NCBI RefSeq assembly: GCF_000482245.1 | Contig: NZ_AWNH01000005.1 | Location: 1-64,000, forward strand | Source of the DNA: Leptolyngbya sp. Heron Island J | GTDB lineage: Bacteria; Cyanobacteriota; Cyanobacteriia; Phormidesmidales; Phormidesmidaceae | Direction of reading: 5' to 3' | Length of the DNA: 64,000 bases | Shown: positions 1 to 6,713 of the stretch, in pieces | How positions within the stretch are numbered: position 1 is the first letter of the stretch | How the letters are laid out: the number at the start of each line of letters is the position of its first letter | Program-made: the position numbers and the translations under genes | The notes under the pieces: generated by a model | Database searches by the model: none | What the model saw: the letters and a program-made list of their open reading frames with translations, nothing else | What the model was told of the DNA's origin: nothing

Positions 1-892
1 GGCCGATACCCTGATTGGGTTAGCGGAGTATATGCCGGGGGAGTTGATGAGTGAGGCGTTGGCGTTGGCGCGCACGATTCAGTCTGCGTCTGACCGGTCC
101 AGAGCCCTGAGTAAGTTAGCGGAGTATATGCCGGGGGAGTTGATGAGTGAGGCGTTGGCGGTGGCGCGGACGATCCCGTCTGCGTCTGATCGGGCCAGAG
201 CCCTGAGTGGGTTAGCTAAGTATGTGCCGGAGGTGGTGAGTGAGGCGTTGGCGGTGGTGCGGACGATTCAGTCTGCGTCTGACCGGTCCAGAGCCCTGAG
301 TAAGTTAGCGGAGTATATGCCGGGGGAGTTGATGAGTGAGGCGTTGGCGTTGGTGCGCACGATTCAGGATGAGTATTACCGGTCCAGAGCCCTAATTGGG
401 TTAGCTAAGTATGTGCCGGGGGAGTTGATGAGTGAGGCGTTGGCGTTGGCGCGCACGATCCAGGATGAGTCTGACCAAGCCTATGCCCTGATTGAGTTAG
501 CTAAGTATGTGCCGGGGGAGTTGATGAGTGAGGCGTTGGCGTTGGCGCGCACGATCCCGTCTGGGTATTTCCGGTCCATAGCCCTAATTGGGTTAGCTAA
601 GTATGTGCCGAGGGAGTTGATGAGTGAGGCGTTGGCGTTGGTGCGCACGATTCAGGATGAGTCTAACCGGACCGATGCCCTGAGTGGCTTAATGCGTCAG
701 CTCAAAACAATTGAGGCAGATATTTTGCTTTGGAAAGACGCTTTTCACACATTGACTTATCAAGGTCGCAACTACTTCATTACCAATATCCCCAATCTCG
801 CACCAGCTACGATCAGCTTAGCTGGCGGAGATAAAGCGGTTTTGACCTTAGTGGCTGAAGCAATGAGAGATGTGTGCCGTCAATGGCCATAG
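1..892 (+). CDS. 32-residue helical-repeat protein, C-terminal part (5' end outside window)
   Basis: The frame is open to the left edge (first full codon at base 2), so only the C-terminus is seen. It holds seven full units of about 32 residues, each with the pattern PGELMSEALAL-ARTI-(Q/P)-ALS-LA-Y. The third unit is one residue shorter. The units are nearly identical at DNA level (96-bp period). A non-repeat tail of about 60 residues follows and ends in VCRQWP. From family knowledge, such alpha-helical HEAT/TPR-like units occur at the C-terminus of large cyanobacterial signalling ATPases and CHAT-type proteins, where they probably act as sensors or scaffolds. The N-terminal effector domain is not visible, so the role is unknown. 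It lies just inside the presumed tRNA-Phe attachment scar at 986-1027, so it is probably cargo of an integrated element. Confidence 0.8.
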   Translation, partial: ADTLIGLAEYMPGELMSEALALARTIQSASDRSRALSKLAEYMPGELMSEALAVARTIPSASDRARALSGLAKYVPEVVSEALAVVRTIQSASDRSRALSKLAEYMPGELMSEALALVRTIQDEYYRSRALIGLAKYVPGELMSEALALARTIQDESDQAYALIELAKYVPGELMSEALALARTIPSGYFRSIALIGLAKYVPRELMSEALALVRTIQDESNRTDALSGLMRQLKTIEADILLWKDAFHTLTYQGRNYFITNIPNLAPATISLAGGDKAVLTLVAEAMRDVCRQWP

Positions 893-985
893 CAAACAAG
901 GGTGAGATCGCAGAAAGTGATGTAAGCGAAACTGGACACTCCTGAATTCTAGGTCTTGCTATCGTTGCGATAACGCTTGAAAGCA

Positions 986-1027
986 CTGAAAATCCTCGTG
1001 TCGGCGGTTCAAGTCCGCCTCCTGGCA
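986..1027 (+). pseudogene. tRNA-Phe 3' half (truncated tRNA, probable att site)
   Basis: From the anticodon loop onward this matches a bacterial tRNA-Phe(GAA): loop CTGAAAA, 3' anticodon strand TCCTC, variable loop, T-arm GGCGG-TTCAAGT-CCGCC, acceptor strand TCCTGGC and discriminator A. The bases before 986 do not form the expected 5' acceptor, D-arm or GAGGA anticodon strand. It is therefore a clean 3' half, not a gene. Tyrosine recombinases commonly integrate in the anticodon or T-loop and leave the displaced 3' half at one border; this is the inference made here. Confidence 0.85.
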
Positions 1028-1049
1028 TCGCCGGAATACCGGCAAGTGT

Positions 1050-1134
1050 GGGTCGTTGCCCGAGTGGTTAATGGGGGCGGACTGTAAATCCGCTGGCTAC
1101 GCCTACGTTGGTTCGAATCCAACACGGCCCACCA
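1050..1134 (+). tRNA. tRNA-Tyr (GTA)
   Basis: Class II tRNA with a long variable arm. The acceptor stem GGGTCGT pairs with ACGGCCC, with one G-T pair. The anticodon GTA is at 1084-1086, and the T-arm GTTGG-TTCGAAT-CCAAC is intact. The genome encodes the CCA at 1132-1134. It is followed 3 bases later by tRNA-Thr, a pairing common in cyanobacteria. Confidence 0.97.
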
Positions 1135-1137
1135 CCA

Positions 1138-1209
<72 letters not shown>

Positions 1210-1234
1210 TTGCAATGTAAGGCATCCAGCGTTT

Positions 1235-1522
1235 ATGAGTGACTCAGAGCCTAAGCCTAAGCTGATTCAGCCCGATACTGTGGTCAACATTACTGAAACG
1301 AGTCAGGCTCCTAATATCGGTCAAACCTTTACGGGTAGCCAATTGGAGCAGGCTATGATTTCAATCGTAGGGAATCCAAAGCAGAACAGGCATTGGGTAT
1401 CTTCCGAAGGCGTAAAATGCCAGGTTTTATCGCCTGGAGGTTCGTGGACTCAAGGCACGGTAAAGTTTGTCATGGTCTTTACGCCTGATGAGCCGCCGTC
1501 TGATCAAAGCGTTGCCCAATAG
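1235..1522 (+). CDS. Small KGK-like protein (copy 1)
   Basis: 95 residues with no signal peptide or membrane segment. Residues 17-85 share a pattern with the next gene: a VV-[ND/RL] start, GQTF, then W-EGV-CQ, PGGSW, G-V, and a final hydrophobic strand ending in F-PDE. This resembles the cyanobacterial KGK domain family (about 90 residues, function unknown, named after a W-KGK-V stretch). Here the KGK position reads TQGTV, so membership is probable, not certain. It starts 26 bases after tRNA-Thr and ends 21 bases before its paralogue, so the two are probably one tandem-duplicated transcription unit. No function can be given. Confidence 0.7.
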   Translation: MSDSEPKPKLIQPDTVVNITETSQAPNIGQTFTGSQLEQAMISIVGNPKQNRHWVSSEGVKCQVLSPGGSWTQGTVKFVMVFTPDEPPSDQSVAQ

Positions 1523-1543
1523 AGGCGCTGCACACATATAAGT

Positions 1544-1807
1544 ATGAAAAAGAATCCAAGACTTCTCACTGCAGAGACGGTGGTCAGACTGGACGACCAG
1601 AATATGGGTCTAGGGAAAGGGCAAACCTTTCTGGCCAGTGAATCGACCGATTTCATCGGTCGCCACATCAGGAATTCTGCAACCCGCGATGCATGGGTTA
1701 AAGAGGGTGTCCCGTGTCAAGCTATGGCCCCTACTGGTAAGTGGATTAAGGGACGAGTGAGATACGCTCTGATTTTTGAGCCTGACTCAGCCAGTGAAAA
1801 GAGTTAA
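1544..1807 (+). CDS. Small KGK-like protein (copy 2)
   Basis: 87 residues, a diverged paralogue of the upstream gene. It shares GQTF, W-KEGVPCQ, P-GKW, KGRVRYALIFEPD. The KGRV here is closer to the KGK signature than in copy 1. Two neighbouring copies differing this much suggest an old tandem duplication with separate roles. Its 3' end overlaps the convergent HNH pseudogene by 21 bases. Function unknown. Confidence 0.7.
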   Translation: MKKNPRLLTAETVVRLDDQNMGLGKGQTFLASESTDFIGRHIRNSATRDAWVKEGVPCQAMAPTGKWIKGRVRYALIFEPDSASEKS

Positions 1808-2185
1808 TTGCCCCTTCCTTTCTAATTTCAATTGCCGTTTGACAAACATCGACGATGGCTGTAGGTCATAGCGGCAATGGCACGGTGCACACAGCGCTTT
1901 GAGGTTGGTGCGATCGCAATTTTCCGGCCTATGGTCAAGGTGAGCAACGGTCAATGTCCATCGCTGTGGGTGAGCCCTAACCTCTGATTCAGATACAGAT
2001 ATATCCTCTGGCCAGCCTGAGAACAGCTGGTTTATCGCATTAATACGAACCACAAAGTCATCAACTGACTCGCCAGATTTTCGGCATATTTTCCCGCAGT
2101 CATCGCATACTCATTTAGCCTCATTCTTAATTTTGAGTGCGATCGCATCCCAGTTATCGAGATATAAACTCCTATCCATCGGCAT
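1787..2185 (-). pseudogene. HNH endonuclease, interrupted by an in-frame TGA
   Basis: Read on the minus strand from ATG at 2185 (or ATG at 2200), the frame gives a 24-residue N-terminus (MPMDRSLYLDNWDAIALKI then KNEAK). It then hits TGA at 2113-2111, and continues in the same frame with VCDDCGKICRK and the HNH core: LTVAHLDH, about 9 residues, NLKALCAPCHCRYD. The two CxxC pairs and the H-N-H positions are intact. TGA lies where this family often has TGG (Trp), so one base change explains it. The distal part could still start at GTG 2053 but would then lack the first CxxC. It overlaps the convergent KGK-like gene. HNH proteins of this size act as homing or mobile nucleases, or restriction components. 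Confidence 0.8.
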
Positions 2186-2422
2186 AATCAAAATCTCCAT
2201 TAGGAATGTTTCTCAATTAGAAAATTAGACATCAAATAAGCTGAAACCCGCTCATAAGTTTTGTCGCTTGGTTTAGGCCTGCTCTAAATAGGTGAGAGAT
2301 ACTATAGGCAAGAGCAATCTCAAAATCCTGGAGCTTTGGTATCTAAGTTCTATGTGGCTTATGAATGCATTCTTAGCCAGTTAGAGGCTCTCCCTCAGGC
2401 AGAAAAAAGGAGGGGATGATCA

Positions 2423-3793
2423 ATGAAACGGGTAAAAATTGGTTTATTTCTGACAGTTTTGAGTATCTTACTTAGTTCTGAAATTGCCGATGCTAAAACT
2501 AACTTTATTGGTAACGGTCTGAACTCGTTTGATGCAGAGCAAATCAAGCGCTCTCAGATCAATACCGCGGAACTGATTGAACAACTTGAGCAAGAGGCTG
2601 AAGCCGCCTATCAATCTGGTAATTATGTCGAAGCTGAGAAAATCATACGGAGACTTCTACAACTCGACTTCGATAATGCGGATGCCTACTACCATCTGGG
2701 ACTTGTCTTAGGTAATCAAGGCCGTTACGAAGAAGCTGAAGCAGCTTATCGCCAAGCCATCGAACTTGACCCTAATAATGCGTTAGCATATACCGCTTTG
2801 GGAGTTGAATTGGAGTATCAGGGCCGGTATGCAGAAGCTGAAGCAGCTTACCGTCAAGCTATTGAACTTAACCCTGAAGATGCAAATACTTACTACAATC
2901 TGGGCGTCGCTTTAAGTTATCAAGGCCGGTATGTGGACGCTGAAGCGGCCTATCGCCAAGCCATCGAACTTAACCCTAATGACGATTATGCTTACAACAA
3001 CCTGGGCCTTGCCTTAGCGAACCAAGGCCGGTATATGGACGCTGAAGCGGCTTATCACCAAGCCATTGAGCTTAATCCCAATAATGCTGCTTATTACAAT
3101 AATCTGGGCCGTGTTCTAGGGCGCTTAGATCTCTACGAAGAAGCCGAAGTAGCTTATCGTCAAGCTATCATCCTAGAGCCCAGTCATGCAGATGCTTATA
3201 GCAATCTAGGTCATGTCTTAGTTGACCAAGGGCGATATGCAGAAGCTGAAGCCACTCTACGTCAAGCTATAGCTTTAGCCCCTAATGATATTTCTGTCAA
3301 CAATACCCTTGTTAGTTTGTTGATGAGTCAAGAACGATATGTATCAGCCGAAGTTGCTCACCGTCGGGCTCTTGAGCTTTACCCCGATGATGCTTACGGC
3401 AATTACATCTTGGCTAGTTTGTTAGAGAAGCAAGGCCGACCTCAAGAAGGCTTAGCTATTTTGCGTCAGGTGATCGCACGTAATCCTGATGATGTTTCTG
3501 CTTATTACTTACTAACGATTTTCTCAGAGAGTCAAGGGCAATATGAAGAAGCTGAGGTTGCCTTGCGTCAACTTATTGAACGCAAACCCGATGATGCTTC
3601 TTCCTATTACCTCCTGGCCAATTTGTTGGAGAGTCAAGGGCGACTTGAAGAAGCTGTAGCTGTTCAGCGCCAGGCTGCTGAACTAGACCCACAGCAATCC
3701 CCTCCTGTATTTTTTAGGAGCATGTTTACCTCTGTGTTTTTTGGGAGCACGTTTCCTTTTCAGGCAACGCCCTTAACTCCTAAGAACCAGTAA
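2423..3793 (+). CDS. Exported TPR-repeat protein
   Basis: 456 residues. A basic, hydrophobic N-terminus (MKRVKIGLFLTVLSILLSS then EIADA) looks like a signal peptide cleaved near residue 25. From about residue 55 to 430 there are about eleven TPR units with the usual W/Y-LG---G-Y-EAE-AYR-AIEL-P spacing of 34 residues. The tail contains a short internal duplication (FFRSMFTS, then FFGSTFPF), which is odd for a TPR protein. A strong ribosome site (AGGAGG) stands about 8 bases upstream. TPR arrays bind protein partners, so a periplasmic or membrane-associated scaffold is likely; the partner is unknown. It stands alone, with non-coding DNA on both sides. Confidence 0.9.
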   Translation: MKRVKIGLFLTVLSILLSSEIADAKTNFIGNGLNSFDAEQIKRSQINTAELIEQLEQEAEAAYQSGNYVEAEKIIRRLLQLDFDNADAYYHLGLVLGNQGRYEEAEAAYRQAIELDPNNALAYTALGVELEYQGRYAEAEAAYRQAIELNPEDANTYYNLGVALSYQGRYVDAEAAYRQAIELNPNDDYAYNNLGLALANQGRYMDAEAAYHQAIELNPNNAAYYNNLGRVLGRLDLYEEAEVAYRQAIILEPSHADAYSNLGHVLVDQGRYAEAEATLRQAIALAPNDISVNNTLVSLLMSQERYVSAEVAHRRALELYPDDAYGNYILASLLEKQGRPQEGLAILRQVIARNPDDVSAYYLLTIFSESQGQYEEAEVALRQLIERKPDDASSYYLLANLLESQGRLEEAVAVQRQAAELDPQQSPPVFFRSMFTSVFFGSTFPFQATPLTPKNQ

Positions 3794-4111
3794 AGAGGAA
3801 GCTAGGTTTGAAGTTGAGATCGCATAATCCTGAACTTATCGCAGCCTTTATTTAAATTTGCGATCGCAACCCAGCAAGCAAATTATTCTGTGACAGCTCG
3901 CTAATATTGGCACACTGTGCCAGTTGCCAAAAATTAATGGCCTATGTTTGGACTGATCAACAATGATTAGGGTATGTGCCAGATGCCTGAAACCCTTGAA
4001 AACTCCTTAGGTGCAGGTAACCCTTTGAAAACAGCTCTAGCCGTTACCTAACAATTCATTCAGCTGTTTATGCCCTTGTGAGTAGTTGCCTGCTGAGCAG
4101 TACATCACTAC
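3794..4111. other. Non-coding stretch
   Basis: 318 bases between the TPR gene and the recombinase relic. It contains a HIP1 site (GCGATCGC near 3861). I see no gene, tRNA or convincing terminator. Confidence 0.5.
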
Positions 4112-4339
4112 TCAGAACTCCGGTACGCTTACTTGTCTGGACTGGCTCGCATAGCACCGCTGAATCATGGCCACGCTGGTTCGACATAAATAAGAAATGT
4201 CTTGCTCATCCAGTTCTCTTTTAACTAGTTCGGTTATGAAGGTGTGCCTGGCAATGAATCGGCGATCGGATTTCGAGAAATCATTTCTTAGGCATTGATA
4301 TTTGCATAGTGATTTCCTGCGAGGCACACAACTCATCAA
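4112..4339 (-). pseudogene. Tyrosine recombinase (phage integrase) C-terminal relic
   Basis: About 75 residues that match only the end of a tyrosine recombinase: a RRFIARHTFITEL box (the conserved R-H region), then LCRTSVAMIQRCYA with the catalytic tyrosine. A complete integrase needs roughly 200 or more residues upstream, but two tandem TGA codons stop the frame just before this piece and no catalytic core can be found nearby. It is therefore a truncated remnant. It lies about 3 kb from the half tRNA-Phe. It may come from the same or an older integration. Confidence 0.65.
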
Positions 4340-4862
4340 TGTAGCTACAGCCTGTCATCAATCACTCTCAAGGAAACAATGAGGGTTTTTGTTGTGTGCA
4401 GTTGGCTCGTTGAGGTCGTTTGTAGTCCAGTTATTAAAAATCCGGAATCGACACCTTCTGTCAGCGCGTCACAGACGATAGCAAACTATGGGGCATAGTC
4501 TGTGGCTACACATAGTCCCAGGCCAAAGATTTGAGTGATCTGGGGCGCTTGTGAAGTATTAGGCTGATCATCAGCACGCCATACAATTTCTACATTTCTA
4601 AAAGCATATGTAGCTCGTCTAAACAATATATGGAATAAGGAACTAGGTATTTATAGTGCTTGTCTCCGAATGTATCGGACTGCAATTGCGTTGAGGCTTT
4701 TCCGATATTTCCATGGTAAGTGCATTTTTAACTCAGAATTTATAAGTGAAATACTTGTAAAAACCTACTAAGTTCGACATCAGGATGTTTCTTAATTTTG
4801 TCTATTAGCTAGCTAGAGGCTGGATAGCCTATATGTCTGCACCATAGTTATTAGGAATCATC
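4340..4862. other. AT-rich non-coding stretch
   Basis: 523 bases with many stops in all frames. It contains a small palindrome (ACTATG-GGG-CATAGT near 4483-4498). No trace of the missing integrase core could be read here. Probably decayed mobile DNA. Confidence 0.4.
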
Positions 4863-5432
4863 ATGTATAGGTCCTACGATGGCAATGTGAAGCTGCGAGC
4901 ACCAGCGCTTCAAATGCAAAAAGCAATGGTGTTTATTGATGGAACAAATTTTCGATACTGTATCAATGGGGCCACAATTAAAATCATTAAACCGATTCAT
5001 TGGATCGGAGAAATGTTTCTTGAAGGTCGCCAATTAGTCAGAACGTTTTTCTACACCTGTGAACCTCATCTAGCTTCGCTTGAAAGTGAACATGGTCAAG
5101 ACATATTGCAAACTTCAAAAATTATTTTAGGATATGCCATACCAACTGGAGATGGTAACTATACCGAGAAGGGTGTGGATGTTCATCTCGTTTCAGACAT
5201 GATTTATCATGCATCGATGAAAAACTATGATTACGCATTGCTAGTAACTACTGACCAGGAGTTTGTTCCTGTTATTGAACGTGTACAAGACTTGGGTGGT
5301 CAGATAGGTGTCTTATCGCTTTTTCGACCTGTTCCTAGAGAGTTACAGAATGTTTGTGATGAGGCTTTTTCTATCAGTAAGGAGCAACTTATTTCTAACA
5401 ATATTGGGATTTTAAACAGTCATTCTAAATAA
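4863..5432 (+). CDS. NYN-domain (LabA/PIN-like) ribonuclease
   Basis: 189 residues from the first ATG; a start at the internal Met of MQKAMVFIDG (residue 18) would fit the family better. It has the NYN/PIN acidic residues: VFIDGTNF (Asp 1), EKGVDVHLVSDMI (Asp 2) and YALLVTTDQEFVPVI (Asp 3, normally SGDxDF, here TTDQEF). The family consists of metal-dependent single-strand RNases, used in RNA turnover, toxin modules and defence. No partner gene is adjacent: 500-700 bases of AT-rich non-coding DNA lie on each side. The local base composition is poorer in GC than the housekeeping genes, which fits horizontal transfer. The specific target is unknown. Confidence 0.85.
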   Translation: MYRSYDGNVKLRAPALQMQKAMVFIDGTNFRYCINGATIKIIKPIHWIGEMFLEGRQLVRTFFYTCEPHLASLESEHGQDILQTSKIILGYAIPTGDGNYTEKGVDVHLVSDMIYHASMKNYDYALLVTTDQEFVPVIERVQDLGGQIGVLSLFRPVPRELQNVCDEAFSISKEQLISNNIGILNSHSK

Positions 5433-6121
5433 TTTTAGATTTTTAGTTAAATAATCTAATTAACATAATTTTATTCAGTAATTAATCATTGAATTAGTAC
5501 TTTTAGTGTTTCATGAATTTTACAGTTTCAAGAAGTATGAAATGGTCAGAATTCTGGGGTGATCACAACACCATATCCTAAATTAATATGAGCCAAACTG
5601 CATTTAGAGAACTGTGTCGGTTCAGGCTGCGTTCTTATTTTCAGTGTTAATAACTATCAGAATTTGGCTTGCTTTAGTTTGTTGTTCGCTAATGGCTGGG
5701 CACGCTGATGCCAACCGTGGTGACTATGCTGACGGGAGCTGATTGTATGGTCCGATGCGAGCGCATCGGACCAGTAGTGCAGTGAACATTACCTAAGTCT
5801 GTGAACAGCACGAGTTTTATCAGATAACTAAAGATAACAAGGCCCATTAAGGTCGTTTATATTTTGTGCAATGCTCTAAACGTTTATGAGAAAGCATCCT
5901 TAGCATTTGGTGAGAACCAAGTAGATTTACACAGCATTGATGGCCTCCAAACCCAAAATCTGCCTCTTTAGCTACCAAAATGCGATCGCTTTTGTAAATA
6001 AATGTCTCTTTGATTATTTATTGCTTGACAGGTTGACGCTCAGTTGCAGTGTCGTTAGAATTTTTGATAAGACAAGCGGCGAATAGCTTTGTCATCGACA
6101 GTGATTTTGGAGGAGTGATCC
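5433..6121. other. AT-rich non-coding stretch upstream of nblA
   Basis: 689 bases. It contains a perfect 12-bp inverted repeat at 5748-5773 and a HIP1 site near 5982. The last 100 bases presumably hold the nblA promoter, but I cannot single out a convincing box. No RNA gene was recognised. Confidence 0.45.
5748..5773. repeat. Perfect 12-bp inverted repeat (2-base loop)
   Basis: TGGTCCGATGCG (5748-5759), AG, CGCATCGGACCA (5762-5773). It is GC-rich compared with its AT-rich surroundings and lacks a T-run, so it is not a classic terminator. Confidence 0.8.
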
Positions 6122-6289
6122 ATGGAGATGCCAGGTCAACTAACCTTAGAACAGCAGTTTCAGCTACAAGTTTTGAAGGAGCAGGTGCGTAATCTTTCCC
6201 ATGAAGATGCGCAAAACTATGTTCTGGAGGTTATGCGTCAAATGATGGTGAAGGATAACCTAGTTAAGCATTTGCTCAAGAATGCCTAA
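6122..6289 (+). CDS. nblA: Phycobilisome degradation protein NblA
   Basis: 55 residues, typical NblA length (about 54-65). The core LTLEQQFQLQVLKEQVRNLS, then HEDAQ, then VMRQMMVKDNLVKHLLK matches the family pattern (LTLEQQF, EQV, SHEQAQ, RQMMV-NL-KHLLK). NblA is a small helical adaptor that binds phycobiliproteins and recruits the Clp protease to break down phycobilisomes under nitrogen or sulfur starvation or high light. A strong ribosome site (GGAGGAG) lies 6-7 bases before the ATG. A hairpin follows at 6317-6346. The gene is monocistronic, in the same direction as nothing close by. In other species it is induced by nutrient stress (NtcA/NblR); I could not identify those sites here. Confidence 0.93.
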   Translation: MEMPGQLTLEQQFQLQVLKEQVRNLSHEDAQNYVLEVMRQMMVKDNLVKHLLKNA

Positions 6290-6316
6290 GATTGCCATGG
6301 TAAATTGCATTAAAAG

Positions 6317-6346
6317 CATCCCCTTGACGTGATAGTTCAAGGGGAT
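6317..6346 (+). terminator. Hairpin after nblA
   Basis: CATCCCCTTGA paired with TCAAGGGGATG around an 8-base loop, 28 bases after the nblA stop. No long T-run follows, so it may terminate weakly or stabilise the 3' end. Confidence 0.6.
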
Positions 6347-6412
6347 GTTGCTAAAAGGGTATTCAAATTGAGTGGAGCAGGTGTTTGACCGCAAAGCCGT
6401 GGATTGCTGATG

Positions 6413-6688
6413 CTATCCAAAGGAATAATGTTTGCTTACAGCAGTGGCTATCTGCCATGTACAGCTCATCCCTGCCGGAAAAGTGACCAAATCCCCCTTA
6501 CCCATAGAAATCGGCTTACCATTCTCTGGAATGACAGTTACTTGTCCTGCCAAAAAGTAGCAAGTCTCTGTTTCGTCATAGTGCCAGGGAAACTCTGATG
6601 CTTCTTTTTGCCAAATAGGCCATGCAAAAACGCCCATCGTATCGAGCTCAGCTTGAGTGGGCTGGTGATTAACTTGAATTTTACTCAT
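6413..6688 (-). CDS. Cupin-domain protein (DUF861/EutQ-like)
   Basis: 91 residues from MSKIQVNHQPT. An upstream start at 6721 would overlap the subtilase gene, so the internal start is preferred. It is a single small cupin: WPIWQKEASEFPWHYDETE forms the first metal-box strand, followed by ETCYFLAGQVTVIPE, GKGDLVTFPAGMSC and W-I. The family folds as a beta barrel that often binds a metal. Substrates differ and cannot be predicted here. It lies directly downstream of the subtilase gene (25 bases), perhaps co-transcribed. Confidence 0.85.
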   Translation of the reverse strand: MSKIQVNHQPTQAELDTMGVFAWPIWQKEASEFPWHYDETETCYFLAGQVTVIPENGKPISMGKGDLVTFPAGMSCTWQIATAVSKHYSFG

Positions 6689-6713
6689 CCTGGTTTCTGC
6701 TAATGGTTTGTGC

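Noticed and set aside
813-1028. 71-residue minus-strand frame over the tRNA-Phe half
   Set aside because: Its start MPGGGLEPPTRGF is the shadow of the tRNA 3' end, a common false gene; there is no ribosome site or family match.
5650-5745. Short signal-peptide-like frame (IRIWLALVCCSLMAG...)
   Set aside because: Only about 32 residues, weak start and no homologue known; looks like chance or a remnant.
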